64,000 nt of DNA from Thermocrinis ruber (GCF_000512735.1 NZ_CP007028.1:1426001-1490000), one strand, 5' to 3'. Positions 15,003 through 24,994 are shown, counted from the stretch's first letter. Numbers and translations: made by a program. The notes: a model not told the origin generated them from the letters alone.

Positions 15003-16586
15003 ATGAGTGAGAAAGTTTATATTTACGACACCACTTTAAGGGATGGTTCCCAAGCAGAAGGAGTAAACTTTTCCATAGAGGATAAGCTCAGGATCATAAA
15101 AAAGCTTGACGAGTTTGGTATAGATTACATTGAGTGCGGTTGGCCAGGCTCAAACCCAAAGGATACACTGCTCTTTGAAAAACTCAAAAATATCAAACTA
15201 AACCACTCAAAGATTGTGGCCTTTGGTGCCACAAGGAGACCGGGAAAAAGGCCAGAAGAGGACCCTCAGCTTGAAAACCTGATAAAAGCCCAACCACAGG
15301 CAATAACCATCTTTGGAAAAAGCTGGGACCTGCATGTGTTAGAAGCCCTCAGAACAACCTTAGAAGAGAACTTGGACATGGTGGCTGGAAGCATAGCCTA
15401 TCTAAAAAGGTATGTGCCGGAAGTGATCTTTGATGCGGAGCATTTTTTTGATGGATACAAGAGAAATCCCGAGTATGCCCTAAAGGTAATCCAGTATGCC
15501 ATTGAGGGTGGGGCGGATTGGATAGTTTTGTGCGATACCAACGGGGGATGTCTGCCCCACGAAGTCTATGAGATCACAAAAAAAGTGGTGGAGACCTTTC
15601 CTGAGGCAAAGATAGGCATACATGCCCACAACGATTCAGACACCGCTGTTGCAAATTCTATAATGGCAGTTTTGGCTGGAGCAAGGCAGGTACATGGTAC
15701 CATAAACGGCATAGGTGAAAGGACGGGCAACGCCAACCTTTGCTCCATAATACCCAACCTTCAGTTAAAGCTTGGCTTTAAGGTGGTGCCCGAGGAAAAC
15801 CTCAAAAAGCTCACCGAACTTTCCCACTTCGTGGCAGAAATATCCAACATGCCCGTACCCAGAAACATGCCCTACGTGGGAGAAAGTGCCTTTGCCCACA
15901 AGGCTGGAGTGCATGCATCAGCGGTAATGAAAAGGAGCGATACCTACGAACACATAGACCCATCTTTGGTAGGCAACAGAAGAAAGATCACCGTCTCGGA
16001 CCTCTCCGGAAAGAGCAACATAGTCTATAAGCTAAGAGAAATGGGTATAGAGGTGGATGAGAGATCTCCGGAGGTTCTAAAGCTGGTGGAAAAGATCAAG
16101 GAGTTAGAAAAGGAAGGCTATCACTTTGAGGCGGCAGAGGCATCCTTTGAACTGCTCTGCAAAAGGCACTTTGGACTTGTTAGAAACTACTTTGATTTGG
16201 ATGCCTACAGGGTCCTAATAGCCAAAAGGAGCACCGACGAGCTACCAGTTTCCGAGGCAACGGTGAGGCTCTCTGTGGGTGGTGTGAAAGAACATACCGC
16301 ATCTTTGGGCAACGGTCCAGTCAGTGCCCTAGACAGTGCTCTTAGGAAAGCCTTGGAGGAGTTCTATCCAAACCTAAAAGAGGTGCAACTTATAGACTAT
16401 AAGGTTCGCATTGTCAATGAATCTGAGGGCACGTCCGCCAAGGTGAGGGTCCTTATAGAATCCACCGACGGCAAAAGAAAGTGGGGCACGGTGGGTGTCT
16501 CGGAGAACATCATAGAAGCCTCTTGGATTGCCCTAACAGACAGCATCGTGTACAAGCTTATGAAAGACGAGGAGGAAATGGAGTGA
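15003..16586 (+). CDS. cimA: (R)-citramalate synthase
   Basis: Condenses pyruvate and acetyl-CoA to citramalate, the threonine-independent route to isoleucine. The DRE-TIM barrel motif is [15 protein letters not shown], with [13 protein letters not shown] and GERTGNANL; the C-terminal LeuA-type allosteric domain is present. The family choice over isopropylmalate synthase rests on length (about 527 residues), the SQAEG wording and the early [11 protein letters not shown]. ATGs at 14997 and 15003 are both possible; no Shine-Dalgarno is evident. Confidence 0.92.
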   Translation: MSEKVYIYDTTLRDGSQAEGVNFSIEDKLRIIKKLDEFGIDYIECGWPGSNPKDTLLFEKLKNIKLNHSKIVAFGATRRPGKRPEEDPQLENLIKAQPQAITIFGKSWDLHVLEALRTTLEENLDMVAGSIAYLKRYVPEVIFDAEHFFDGYKRNPEYALKVIQYAIEGGADWIVLCDTNGGCLPHEVYEITKKVVETFPEAKIGIHAHNDSDTAVANSIMAVLAGARQVHGTINGIGERTGNANLCSIIPNLQLKLGFKVVPEENLKKLTELSHFVAEISNMPVPRNMPYVGESAFAHKAGVHASAVMKRSDTYEHIDPSLVGNRRKITVSDLSGKSNIVYKLREMGIEVDERSPEVLKLVEKIKELEKEGYHFEAAEASFELLCKRHFGLVRNYFDLDAYRVLIAKRSTDELPVSEATVRLSVGGVKEHTASLGNGPVSALDSALRKALEEFYPNLKEVQLIDYKVRIVNESEGTSAKVRVLIESTDGKRKWGTVGVSENIIEASWIALTDSIVYKLMKDEEEME

Positions 16587-17461
16587 AGTGGGTAAGGCTA
16601 AAAAGGTCAAAGATAAAGGTCTTTGGTAAAAAAGGTAAAACTCTACCAAAGGGCTTTCAGGAGGAGCACACCTCCTTCTTACACAGCCTGCTAACCAACG
16701 ATATAAAGGGTCTAAAGCCCTTTAGCTTTAACTACAACCTTTGGCTCAGACAAAACGGTTCTCCTATAGAGGATTTCTTCGTGTATAAGCTGGAGGACGC
16801 ATACCTTTTGGACACAGAGGGAGACGCAAAAAAGATCATAGAGGAGTTTGAAAGGTTAAAGCTCTCTCTGAAGGTATATTTTGAAGACCTAACTACATTT
16901 GGGCACGTTTTTGTCTTTGGAGAATCTGCCAAAGATTGGGTGGAGAAGACCTTTGGTATGGTGCCAGAAGAGGGCAAGTTCTTTGAAAAGGATGGTGTTT
17001 TTGTGGCAAACAATCCTTTAAGGATCAGAGAAGAAGGATTTGATGTTTTTGGCGAGCTGGATGGACTTGAACTTCCAAAGGAAGAAGAGATCACTGAAGA
17101 GGACTTTGAAGACCTAAGGATAGAGAGAAAGGTCCCGAGGATAAGGAAGGAGTTGAGAGAGGGCTACTCACCCCTTGAGGCTGGGCTTTTGAACGTTGCC
17201 ATAAGCCTAACAAAAGGCTGTTATGTGGGACAGGAGGTTATAGCAAGAATTCACTACAAGGGCAGGCTTCCCAGAACTTTGGTTCTTTTTAAAGGAGAAA
17301 ACCTTCAGGAGGAGCAAAAAGTCTTTGACGGAGAAAAGGAGGTAGGTCTGATAACATCTGTGTCAAGGAAAGGCTTGGCGTTAGGCTATATCCTTACTAC
17401 CAAGCTGGAAGAGAAAAGGGAATTCTCCACGACTACTGGAAAGGTTGTTGTTTTAGATTAA
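16583..17461 (+). CDS. ygfZ: YgfZ/GcvT-like folate-binding protein
   Basis: A tetrahydrofolate-binding protein that supports iron-sulphur cluster assembly or repair. The diagnostic motif is [17 protein letters not shown] (KGC-Y-x-GQE with the reactive Cys). It has 292 residues from a GTG at 16583, which overlaps the cimA stop (GTGA); GGAGG at 16571-16575 gives a 7-nt spacing and fixes this start. The opening is [10 protein letters not shown]. The 3' end overlaps the convergent reductase gene by 9 bp. Confidence 0.9.
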   Translation: MKWVRLKRSKIKVFGKKGKTLPKGFQEEHTSFLHSLLTNDIKGLKPFSFNYNLWLRQNGSPIEDFFVYKLEDAYLLDTEGDAKKIIEEFERLKLSLKVYFEDLTTFGHVFVFGESAKDWVEKTFGMVPEEGKFFEKDGVFVANNPLRIREEGFDVFGELDGLELPKEEEITEEDFEDLRIERKVPRIRKELREGYSPLEAGLLNVAISLTKGCYVGQEVIARIHYKGRLPRTLVLFKGENLQEEQKVFDGEKEVGLITSVSRKGLALGYILTTKLEEKREFSTTTGKVVVLD

Positions 17462-18508
17462 ATGAAGCCAAGCCTTAAAAAACAGCTTTTTGTAGCTTTC
17501 CTCTCCCCTTAAAAGCCTGTAGTAAGCCTTCAGTGCTCCTTTCTTTCCCCAATTGTAAGAAAATCTCTGAAAGCGGTAGGCTATCTTTGCGATCCTTCCT
17601 GCATACACAAGCTCTTCTATCATGGGCTTTGAAAGTCTAAAATACTCCTCCACCGGATTATTTGGGCAGTTAAGGATTGCTTGCACTGCATTTTTTGCCC
17701 CCCAAAGGGCATAGTATATACCCTCCCCTAAAAGCGGGTCCACCGAGTTGGACGCATCACCCACCAGGAGAATTCTACCCCTTCCAGCGTGAAAGTCCTT
17801 TTTATTTTCTAAATAGGGTATGTGCCAGCCATAGACCTTGCCCTCCACCTTCAGACCCAGCTTAGTTGAATAATCCTTAAGTAGCTCCAGAAGGTTTTCT
17901 TTCCCTGTGGAGGCGATGCCCACATTGGTGGGAAAAACCCATGCGTAACCTCTTTCCACAAGCCCCACATCTATGCGCACACCCTCTTTGAGGTTTGTAA
18001 GGCATTGGAATTCTAAGGACCGAAAGAACTTCTTCTTTTTGTAGCCCAAAAGGTCGGCGGTCTTTGAATAAAAGCCGTCCGCACCTATTAGAAAGTCCGC
18101 CTCCACTTCCCCTTTGGAAGTGTAAACCTTTATCCTTTCTCCCTCTTCAAAGCCCAAAAGTTCGCACTCTTGCCAAAGCTCCACGCCTACCCGCTGAGCA
18201 TTTTGCACCAAAAAGTAGTCAAACTCCGCCCTGTCTACTATGTATGCCAATGGCTTTTCACTTGAAAGACTAAAGCTTTCCTCTCCACGGCAGCCAAGGG
18301 TTCCCTCTCTTATCACTGCCTTTATCAAACCCTGCCAGCCTTCCGGCAGGAGAGAGACCACCCTTGCAGAAAGACAACCTCCGCAAAGCTTGAACCTGGG
18401 AAGTCTCTTCTTTTCCAAAAGCAAAACCTTTAAGCCGTTTTTTGCAAGCCAGTAAGCACTGAATGCACCACCCGGACCTGCACCCACAACCACCGCATCA
18501 AAGCTCAT
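17453..18508 (-). CDS. Geranylgeranyl reductase family FAD-dependent oxidoreductase
   Basis: A flavoprotein of the geranylgeranyl reductase/PHBH group. The N-terminal dinucleotide motif is VVGAGPGGAFSAYWLA, followed by LLEKKRLPRFKLCGGCLS, whose Cys pair is typical of the family, and VGDASNSVDPLLGEGIYYA binds the FAD ribityl chain. The substrate is probably an isoprenoid chain (quinone side chain or lipid), but the sequence does not decide. 351 residues. It follows the hypothetical gene upstream with a four-base overlap. Confidence 0.85.
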   Translation of the reverse strand: MSFDAVVVGAGPGGAFSAYWLAKNGLKVLLLEKKRLPRFKLCGGCLSARVVSLLPEGWQGLIKAVIREGTLGCRGEESFSLSSEKPLAYIVDRAEFDYFLVQNAQRVGVELWQECELLGFEEGERIKVYTSKGEVEADFLIGADGFYSKTADLLGYKKKKFFRSLEFQCLTNLKEGVRIDVGLVERGYAWVFPTNVGIASTGKENLLELLKDYSTKLGLKVEGKVYGWHIPYLENKKDFHAGRGRILLVGDASNSVDPLLGEGIYYALWGAKNAVQAILNCPNNPVEEYFRLSKPMIEELVYAGRIAKIAYRFQRFSYNWGKKGALKAYYRLLRGEESYKKLFFKAWLHLI

Positions 18509-19047
18509 CTTTCCTCCACAAAAAGGGAGAACACACCAAGCCCAAACTTCTTTCTAAGCTCACCTTTTATCATAAAACTAAGGGCGGTTTTATCCTGCTT
18601 AAATTGGGCGTACTTTTTAAGAAGGGCTTTCTTTTCTTCCTCTGGCAAGTTATCCCAGAGGTGTTTGTATAGTTTGCTCTCCAGGTCCGCTAAAATTTCC
18701 TCTGCGGACATTTTGTCTTTGGGTTCCACCTTTGGCACCTCAATATACTCTCCCAGCTTTTCCAAAAGACTCTTGAACCTTTCCCTCCAGTTATCCTCTT
18801 TCCCTGCGGAGTTTTTTATTGCTTTTTTTCTTAACCTTTCAATCTCACCAAGGGCAAAAAAGGCGGGGGTCTTTTTTCGTCTCTCCGGTGGAAGCTTGGC
18901 GTAAAACCTCTTTATCCCTTCCTCCACCAAATGCCAAGGGTAGGCGGACTCTTCCAACCTCTTCAGAAACCACCTTTCCCTCGGAGACAAAAAGAGCTCT
19001 CCCTTTAACTTAAGGATTAGTTCTGCTACCTCTCTGTATGAACTCAT
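18505..19047 (-). CDS. Hypothetical charged helical protein (180 aa)
   Basis: Not recognised. A soluble, highly charged, mostly helical protein with an opening LSPRERWFLKRLEESAYPWHLVEEGIKRFY that looks like a helical-bundle domain, then a Lys/Glu-rich linker and a C-terminal helix region NLPEEEKKALLKKYAQF. It overlaps the trm1 3' end by 38 nt and the reductase start by 4 nt, so it sits within a hemE-trm1-this-reductase operon. The context does not reveal its role. Confidence 0.7.
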   Translation of the reverse strand: MSSYREVAELILKLKGELFLSPRERWFLKRLEESAYPWHLVEEGIKRFYAKLPPERRKKTPAFFALGEIERLRKKAIKNSAGKEDNWRERFKSLLEKLGEYIEVPKVEPKDKMSAEEILADLESKLYKHLWDNLPEEEKKALLKKYAQFKQDKTALSFMIKGELRKKFGLGVFSLFVEER

Positions 19048-20146
19048 GCAATCTCCTTAAAAACTCTCCATGCTCAAGGGATGTTCTAAAGCCCTCTGGG
19101 CTAAAGTGGGTGGGTTTGCCCTCAAAGAATTTTAAGAAAAATTCCTTTGGTGGTAGTTGGGCAAGTTTGAAAGCCCTTGCTATGTAGGAGGGACTGTAAA
19201 AACCAAGGCTGTTGACCTCTGATTCTCGCCTGATCTTTTTTAATAGCTTGGCGGTCTCTTCCGAAAGTTCTATGGCACCCCTCAAACTCCAAACCCTCTC
19301 CACTGTTTCCTTCTCCCAAAGCTCTCCAAGCCAAAGGGGACCAGCTAGCAAAAGTTTATGCCCGCAGTGGGGACACTGCCCTTTTACGCCTTCAAGGGAA
19401 ACGCCCTCTCTGTATAAACAATGGGTGCAGTAAAGCAGGTAGCCTATTTTTTCAATGAGCTTGTCTGTTCTCCTTGCTCCTATGTCCTTTCTGAAAAAGA
19501 CCTTAAAGTGATGCTTGTAAGAGTATGAAAAGATAGGCTTTAGGGCATAATCGTGCTTGGCACCTTCCTCTACCACCTTCTTTATAAGGATCCTTATACC
19601 CACCTCGTGGTAAAACTCACACTCCAACAGAGGCTTGCTAGAGTATCTCCTCTGGCACGTGCTGGGGTAAGTTCCAGAGAGCACCGCAGTATCCGTTGCG
19701 GTAACAGACAGAACGCCACCCCTCCTGACAGGAAATACCGCAGAATCCAAAAAAGGAATGGGTGAGCCATAGGGGTCTATATCCACATAATGGCAATTTC
19801 TTAGCCTCCTTAAAAGCAGGCTGGCGTCTTCAGAGTATATCTCCACCTTCTCCTCTGGCACTTGGTTGATCTGCAAATGCTCCTTGAAGCTTTCCACCGC
19901 CCTTTGGTCTATGTCGTTGTATATGACCTTTTTTACCTTTGGCACCTCCAACAAAAACCTCAAAGACCTAACACCGCTTGCACCCATAGGATCACAGACC
20001 ACAAGCTCCTCACCTTCCATAGCCCAAACGATGAGTAGGCTTATGTCTCTGTTTACAATCATAGTTGGGTTGTAAAAAACGGGCATTTCTGAGGAGACAA
20101 CTTTGGGAACTTCCACCTTGAGAAGGACCTTCCCCTCTCTTATCAT
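19010..20146 (-). CDS. trm1: tRNA (guanine26-N2)-dimethyltransferase
   Basis: Methylates N2 of G26 (in Aquifex also G27) in tRNA, using SAM. The SAM site is CDPMGASGVRSLRFL, the catalytic motif is DIDPYGSPIPFLDSA, and a zinc site CTHC...CPHC lies near residues 235-265. C-terminal SPSYIARAFKLAQLPP matches Trm1. The enzyme is characteristic of archaea and eukaryotes and rare in bacteria; its presence in Aquificales is established. 378 residues. The start overlaps the hemE stop by four bases. Confidence 0.93.
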   Translation of the reverse strand: MIREGKVLLKVEVPKVVSSEMPVFYNPTMIVNRDISLLIVWAMEGEELVVCDPMGASGVRSLRFLLEVPKVKKVIYNDIDQRAVESFKEHLQINQVPEEKVEIYSEDASLLLRRLRNCHYVDIDPYGSPIPFLDSAVFPVRRGGVLSVTATDTAVLSGTYPSTCQRRYSSKPLLECEFYHEVGIRILIKKVVEEGAKHDYALKPIFSYSYKHHFKVFFRKDIGARRTDKLIEKIGYLLYCTHCLYREGVSLEGVKGQCPHCGHKLLLAGPLWLGELWEKETVERVWSLRGAIELSEETAKLLKKIRRESEVNSLGFYSPSYIARAFKLAQLPPKEFFLKFFEGKPTHFSPEGFRTSLEHGEFLRRLHEFIQRGSRTNP

Positions 20147-21144
20147 CCTACCTTGTAGCCTTTAACCGTATCCACCAAAAGCTTTACCTTTTTTAGTTCC
20201 ATATCGGGCGAAAGCCCATGTCCCAAATTGAATACGTATTTGGTTTTCCTTGGCACCCTCTTTAAAAACTCCAAAACCTTACGCTGGATAACATCCTCCG
20301 TGCAGTAAAGAATGGATGGGTCCATGTTTCCCTGAAAAGCCATGTCCTCCTTTTCCATCCAAGAGAACATATCCACCGTCCAATCTACAGAAAAGGCATC
20401 CACGGGTACATGTCTGAGCAGTTTCAAATACTCTCCAGAACCTCTGTAAAAGTATATAACGGGTACTCCAAGTTCCCTCTTTAGCCTCTCAAAGAAAGCC
20501 TTCAGTAGGATTGCATACTCTTTTAAATCTTCGTAGGGCATATGCATGAGCCAGCTGTCAAAAACCTGTACCAAGTCCGCACCCGCTTTAACCTGCCCTT
20601 TTAAGTACTCCACTAAGTTTTCCGACAGCAACCCAAGAAACTCAAGGTATTCTTCCCTTCTTTCCCACATAAAGAGTTTGGCTCTTTTGAAGTCCGCCTT
20701 TCCTTTGCCCTCCACCGCGTAGGCAAAAAGGGTCCACGGTGCTCCGCAAAAGCCAATAACAGGCACCCGATCTTGTGTTCTTTTAACTTCTCTTATTATT
20801 TCATTAATGAACTCTGTGTCCTTGCTTGTGATCTTCCTAAGCGCCTTAACGTTTCCATCCCACTCCAAATGGGGACCTTCCCCCTCTTCAAAACGCACGT
20901 TTATGCCCATAGGCTCAAGGGGAACCAAAATGTCTGAAAAGATGATAACAGCATCCACATCCAAAAGCTCCAAGGGAAGCAAAGACACCTTTACCGCAAG
21001 CTCCACATTTTTACAAAAGCTCAAAAAATCCTTCTCCTTTGCTCTAAGCTCCCTGTATTGAGGCATATACCTGCCCGCTTGACGCATAAGCCAAACGGGA
21101 AATCTCTCTATCTTTTCGCCCGATAGACTTTTGAGAAGAAGCAT
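20143..21144 (-). CDS. hemE: Uroporphyrinogen decarboxylase
   Basis: Decarboxylates the four acetate side chains of uroporphyrinogen III to coproporphyrinogen. The signature PVWLMRQAGRYMPQYR is near the N-terminus, GFCGAPWTLFAYAVEG is the second conserved block, and NLGHGLSPDMELK ends the barrel. 333 residues is normal. It is first in the minus-strand hemE-trm1 operon; hemA and hemG lie elsewhere in the window. Confidence 0.96.
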   Translation of the reverse strand: MLLLKSLSGEKIERFPVWLMRQAGRYMPQYRELRAKEKDFLSFCKNVELAVKVSLLPLELLDVDAVIIFSDILVPLEPMGINVRFEEGEGPHLEWDGNVKALRKITSKDTEFINEIIREVKRTQDRVPVIGFCGAPWTLFAYAVEGKGKADFKRAKLFMWERREEYLEFLGLLSENLVEYLKGQVKAGADLVQVFDSWLMHMPYEDLKEYAILLKAFFERLKRELGVPVIYFYRGSGEYLKLLRHVPVDAFSVDWTVDMFSWMEKEDMAFQGNMDPSILYCTEDVIQRKVLEFLKRVPRKTKYVFNLGHGLSPDMELKKVKLLVDTVKGYKVG

Positions 21145-21160
21145 TTTGAGTATTTTACCA

Positions 21161-21703
21161 CTAAGGCTGTGATGTTTCCGTGCTCTCCCTTATCTCCTCA
21201 CGCCAGGGCTTGTATTCCATCACCTGTTCAAAGGTGTACGGGTAATCCTTTGAAAAGTCCTCCTCTGTGGGAGGTCTGCCAAAGTATTTTTTAGCTAAGT
21301 CTTTATTTTCGTCTTCATCAAACCAAACAATTAACCTACGAACTGCCCTTTTCCAAGCCTTGCTCAAACTTTCCTTTTCTTGGGCAACCCCCCTCAAGGA
21401 AGGATTATCATCAAAAAGGTCTGCGATTTGCATTCTTGCAGTATTTATACTTTTCTTCCAATGGTCACCCACGTATTCATTCTCTCTGAACTTCTCCCAC
21501 TTGTAAAGATGTTCCATAATGACTGCCATATAGCTGATCATACTTTCATAATGCCTTCTGACCATATCCTCTATTTCATCTAAGAGGTTTTCCCAATCCA
21601 CAAACTCAAACTCTTTATTTTTGAGAAGTTTTAGGTTCTCCAACACCCACAGATAAAAGTCCTTTTCATAAAGTTCTTTTAGGCTTTGGGTTTTTAGCTT
21701 CAT
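21161..21703 (-). CDS. DUF29 family protein, tandem copy 1
   Basis: DUF29 proteins are about 150-180 residues, of unknown function, and common in cyanobacteria. The family blocks are present: LKELYEKDFYLWVLENLKLL, DWENLLDEIEDM, MAVIMEHLYKWEKF and FEQVMEYKPW. The ATG at 21703 aligns with copies 2 and 3. An in-frame TTG at 21745 would add MANYSQTAGLYLKL, but that stretch corresponds to the conserved upstream DNA element and is out of frame in the remnant copy. No Shine-Dalgarno is seen. Confidence 0.85.
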   Translation of the reverse strand: MKLKTQSLKELYEKDFYLWVLENLKLLKNKEFEFVDWENLLDEIEDMVRRHYESMISYMAVIMEHLYKWEKFRENEYVGDHWKKSINTARMQIADLFDDNPSLRGVAQEKESLSKAWKRAVRRLIVWFDEDENKDLAKKYFGRPPTEEDFSKDYPYTFEQVMEYKPWREEIRESTETSQP

Positions 21704-21789
21704 CAGTTTTAAATATAAGCCAGCGGTTTGGCTATAATTCGCCAAGTTTCTTAGCTTGTGGTTAAAGCTCTAAATAAGGTTCTAAGCTC

Positions 21790-22308
21790 TCAATGATTTA
21801 TTTTTTTCTCAATCCAAGGTTCGTATTCCATAATTTGTTCAAAGGTATAGGGACATTCCTTTGGAAAATCTTCTTTTGTGGGAAACCTGCCAAAGTATTT
21901 TTGGGCTAAATCCTCCTCCTCTTTAAACCAAGTAATGAGACTATTAACCGCCCTTCTCCAAGCCTTATTCAAGCTCTCCTTTTCTTGGGCTATCCTTTTC
22001 AACGATGGCATTTCATCAAAGAGGTCTATTAGTTCCTTTCTTGCGTTGAGGATGCTCTTTTTCCAACTGCTACCCATATAAGCGGATTCCCTGTAGTTTT
22101 CCCACTTGTAGAGGTGTTCCATTATGACCGCCATAAGGCTTATTACACTTCTCAGTTCTTTCCTTGCCATATACTCTATCTCCTCTAAAAGGTTCTCCCA
22201 ATCTACAAGCTCAAACTCTTTATTTTTGAGAAGCTTTAGGTTCTCCAGCACCCACAGGTAAAAGTCTTTTTCATAGAGTTCCTTTAGACTTTGTGTTTTT
22301 AGCTCCAT
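21790..22308 (-). CDS. DUF29 family protein, tandem copy 2
   Basis: The closest match to copy 1 across the whole length (for example LKELYEKDFYLWVLENLKLLKN is shared), with the C-terminal motif FEQIMEYEPWIEKK. The chosen ATG at 22308 gives MELKTQSLKELYEK. About 30 bp upstream are also conserved with copy 1, showing that the duplication unit includes flanking DNA. The function is unknown; the helical, acidic composition gives no catalytic residue pattern. Confidence 0.85.
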   Translation of the reverse strand: MELKTQSLKELYEKDFYLWVLENLKLLKNKEFELVDWENLLEEIEYMARKELRSVISLMAVIMEHLYKWENYRESAYMGSSWKKSILNARKELIDLFDEMPSLKRIAQEKESLNKAWRRAVNSLITWFKEEEDLAQKYFGRFPTKEDFPKECPYTFEQIMEYEPWIEKKINH

Positions 22309-22336
22309 GAGTTTTAAATATAAACCGGTGGTTTGG

Positions 22337-22849
22337 TTATAACTTAACCCAAGGTTCGTATTCCATAACCTGCTGAAAGGTATAGGGGCATTCTTGCGGG
22401 AAATCCTTTTCTGTTGGCAACTTTCCAAAGTATTTTTTAGCAAGGTCTTGGTTTTTAGGTTCTTTAAACCAGTCAATCAGACTATAAACTGCCAACTCCC
22501 ATGCGGTTTGTATATTTTCCTTTTCCTGAGCTTTTACCTCTACGGACGGATGTCTTTTAAATATTGTTCTCAGCTCCTTCCTTGCATTGTTTATGCTCTT
22601 TATCCAGCCGTGTCCTGCATACTCCTTGTATCTGAAGTGTTCCCACTTGTAGAGGTGTTCCATAATTACCGCCATCAGGCTAACCACACTGTCCAGATAT
22701 CTCCGTCCCATATCCTCTATCTCCTCTAAAAGGTTCTCCCAATCTACAAGCTCATACTCTTTGTTTTTGAGAAGCCTTAGGTTCTCCTGAACCCATAGGT
22801 AAAAGTCTTTCTCGTAAAGCTCCTTTAGGCTTTTTACCTTTAGCTCCAT
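22337..22849 (-). CDS. DUF29 family protein, tandem copy 3
   Basis: Third copy, first in the direction of transcription. The ATG at 22849 gives MELKVKSLKELYEKDFYLW. It is more diverged than copies 1 and 2 in the middle (HFRYKEYAGHGW, IFKRHPSVEVKAQEKEN) but keeps the C-terminal FQQVMEYEPWVKL. Its upstream sequence GCTTAAACTTAAATTCT is a looser form of the element seen before the other copies. Confidence 0.83.
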   Translation of the reverse strand: MELKVKSLKELYEKDFYLWVQENLRLLKNKEYELVDWENLLEEIEDMGRRYLDSVVSLMAVIMEHLYKWEHFRYKEYAGHGWIKSINNARKELRTIFKRHPSVEVKAQEKENIQTAWELAVYSLIDWFKEPKNQDLAKKYFGKLPTEKDFPQECPYTFQQVMEYEPWVKL

Positions 22850-22894
22850 AGAATTTAAGTTTAAGCACAAAAGGGTAAAAAGCTTGGCTATCGT

Positions 22895-23980
22895 TTAATA
22901 TACCTTCACCGCCACGATCCTTTTGTACAGATTGGTAAGTCCATCCCTTTCCAAAAGGTTTTTAACCACCGCCTTTGGATAAACCATTTTTCCATCGTCC
23001 CTTTTTATGGCATAGACCGCATGATAGATCACCGGGTCCTCTCCCTCGAAGCCTCCAAAGATCATTATGTGCCCTTTCATGTATAACACTGTCCGGTAAG
23101 GTGGAAATGTTTTCAAGAGTTCCTTCAGCTCTTGGTAGCTGTTAAAAGTTCTCTCCACACCCCTTCCGACGGTAGCTTGCTGGCTGGAGTTTCTTGGAAG
23201 TTCTATACCAAAAACACCAAAGAAGGCACGCACCACTGCGGAGCAATCATAAAAGCCTCCCCACTCGTAAGGCATACCAAGAAGACTATCAAGGAGAAGC
23301 TTTGCCTTATCTTCTGAAAATTGCCAGTAGCCTTCTATAACGCCCTCACCCTTTATCCACTCCACACTCCCATCGGGCATCAAAACCAAGTATCTGTCCT
23401 TTTCCTTTGAAAGATAGGGAATTTTTGCGGACATTGAGTATTCAAGCCCTCCTATCTTAAGCTTGGGCTTTATAACCACCAAAAAGGGAAGGTCAAGAAG
23501 TCTAAAAAATTCCTCCTCATTCAACTCCCTCACGTCCTCAACCTTGAGCCATCCCCTCATTATAGGACTTTGAACATAGAGCCATCTTCCATCCTTGGAC
23601 CGGTGGAGCACTGCCAAAGGCGTAAGAGGGTCAAGGGCGGTGTACTGATTGTAATCTATCTCCGGGTTTCCCTTATGGACCGTCAACTCTGTGGGAAGGA
23701 GCTTTAGGTCTGCCCTCCTTAGGGTTATGCCGTACTTTACATCCACCTGTTGAGGCACTGCGTCTAAATTAGCATTTTCAAGGAGTTTTTTCATAAGCCC
23801 TTCAGTTAATGGCACATTGCCCAGGTAGAGCCTAGTTTTTGGATAGCTATCCTCCGAGAGCCAAGACTTGAGCTTTTCTCCTTCCAACTGACGAGGAAAG
23901 CTTCTCAGGTTTGCCATCTGAGGGAAAAGCTCAAGGGAAAAGGCAAAGGAAAGGCTTAAAAGAAGGATCAAAAGCCTCAT
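22895..23980 (-). CDS. Secreted NlpC/P60 peptidoglycan peptidase with SH3-like domains
   Basis: A predicted periplasmic D,L-endopeptidase. A signal peptide ([15 protein letters not shown]) is followed by two SH3b-like segments (TPLAVLHRSKDGRWLYVQSP; KDRYLVLMPDGSVEWI). The NlpC/P60 domain has the catalytic Cys in GGFYDCSAVVRAFF and a His in KGHIMIFGG. 361 residues. Its ATG overlaps the stop of the small coiled-coil gene by four bases, in an lgt-containing envelope operon. Confidence 0.85.
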   Translation of the reverse strand: MRLLILLLSLSFAFSLELFPQMANLRSFPRQLEGEKLKSWLSEDSYPKTRLYLGNVPLTEGLMKKLLENANLDAVPQQVDVKYGITLRRADLKLLPTELTVHKGNPEIDYNQYTALDPLTPLAVLHRSKDGRWLYVQSPIMRGWLKVEDVRELNEEEFFRLLDLPFLVVIKPKLKIGGLEYSMSAKIPYLSKEKDRYLVLMPDGSVEWIKGEGVIEGYWQFSEDKAKLLLDSLLGMPYEWGGFYDCSAVVRAFFGVFGIELPRNSSQQATVGRGVERTFNSYQELKELLKTFPPYRTVLYMKGHIMIFGGFEGEDPVIYHAVYAIKRDDGKMVYPKAVVKNLLERDGLTNLYKRIVAVKVY

Positions 23981-24213
23981 ACCTTCCGTTCAAACTTAAT
24001 CTTTTTGGGAAGTTCTTCCAGCCAGCCTAAGGCAATGTGAAAGTTTCTTTCCAAAATTCCCTTTATCTTTGTCATCTCCTCCTCCAACTCCAAGAGCTCC
24101 TCCCTCTTCATCTGAGGAATTTCCTTTAAAAGCTCTTCCAACTCCTTTAACACCTCTTCCGGTTTAAAGGGGTCTGTTAGTAACTGCTTAAGCCTTTTTA
24201 ACCTTTCCCTCAT
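23977..24213 (-). CDS. Small coiled-coil hypothetical protein (78 aa)
   Basis: A 78-residue, very charged, helical protein ([36 protein letters not shown]) predicted to form coiled coil. No family is recognised. It overlaps the lgt 3' end by 26 nt and the NlpC/P60 start by 4 nt, so it is translated within the envelope operon; that is the only clue to its role. Confidence 0.65.
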   Translation of the reverse strand: MRERLKRLKQLLTDPFKPEEVLKELEELLKEIPQMKREELLELEEEMTKIKGILERNFHIALGWLEELPKKIKFERKV

Positions 24214-24994
24214 GTCTCAAAACAAACATCAGGGCAAAGGAAGATAAAACCATAAGAAGAGATACAATTTGATTCCACGTTAGCCCTATGGGTTCTATGA
24301 GTGGAGTAACACCCCTGTAAAACTCCAAAAAGAACCTGAGGGCACCGTAAAGAAGAAGGTAAAGGCTAAAAACCGCACCATCAAAGGGTTTTCTCCTGTA
24401 AAAGAAAAGCAGAATAAAAAAGATCACCAACAGTCCGAAGAACTCCACAAGCTGAGTGGGATAGAGGGGCATGTAGGGAGGTGCCACAGCACCCTCCGGA
24501 AACACTACATAGAAAAAGGGAAACTTGCTTGAAAGATGTATGCCGGGTGTAACGTCTTCCGCAAGGAAGGGTTTTCCATAACAGCATCCTGCGGAGGTGC
24601 ATCCGAGCCTCCCTATGCTGTGGGCTATGGCTATGGCTATGGCGCTGAGGTCTGCTGTCTTCCAAAGGGGTAGTTTGTATCTGTGTATGCTAAAGAGGGC
24701 ACCCAAAAGACCGCCAATCAGGCCACCAAAGAAGGAAAGCCCTCCCTGCCATATGGCAAATATGTCAAATATTTTCCCTACCTGTTCCGGATGTTCCAAG
24801 ATATAGGCGATCCTTGCGAAAACTATACCAAAAAACAGTGTAATGAGTAGGGCATTTTCTAAATGGGTTGTATTTAAACCCTCTTTTTTGCCAAGTCTTA
24901 AAAGCAAAAAGTAGCCCACAAAAACACCAAGGGCAACCAAAACTCCGTAGGTGTATATCTTTATACCAAAAAATTCAAAGAGCACTGGGAACAT
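24188..24994 (-). CDS. lgt: Prolipoprotein diacylglyceryl transferase
   Basis: An inner-membrane enzyme that attaches diacylglycerol to the lipobox Cys of prolipoproteins. Seven or so membrane helices; the conserved motif is [19 protein letters not shown], and [10 protein letters not shown] and FFLEFYRG are later conserved blocks. 268 residues is normal. Its ATG overlaps the stop of the lipoprotein gene upstream (TAATG), a probable substrate next to its enzyme. Confidence 0.96.
   Translation of the reverse strand: MFPVLFEFFGIKIYTYGVLVALGVFVGYFLLLRLGKKEGLNTTHLENALLITLFFGIVFARIAYILEHPEQVGKIFDIFAIWQGGLSFFGGLIGGLLGALFSIHRYKLPLWKTADLSAIAIAIAHSIGRLGCTSAGCCYGKPFLAEDVTPGIHLSSKFPFFYVVFPEGAVAPPYMPLYPTQLVEFFGLLVIFFILLFFYRRKPFDGAVFSLYLLLYGALRFFLEFYRGVTPLIEPIGLTWNQIVSLLMVLSSFALMFVLRHEGKVKKA

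Noticed and set aside
22309-22476. Long N-terminal extension of DUF29 copy 2 (MTGLKNLKTKTLL...)
   Set aside because: It overlaps the 3' end of copy 3 in another frame and has no counterpart in copies 1 and 3.
23977-24213. Small coiled-coil ORF as part of lgt or the NlpC/P60 protein
   Set aside because: It has its own start and stop with operon-style overlaps; there is no sign of a frameshift joining it to either neighbour.
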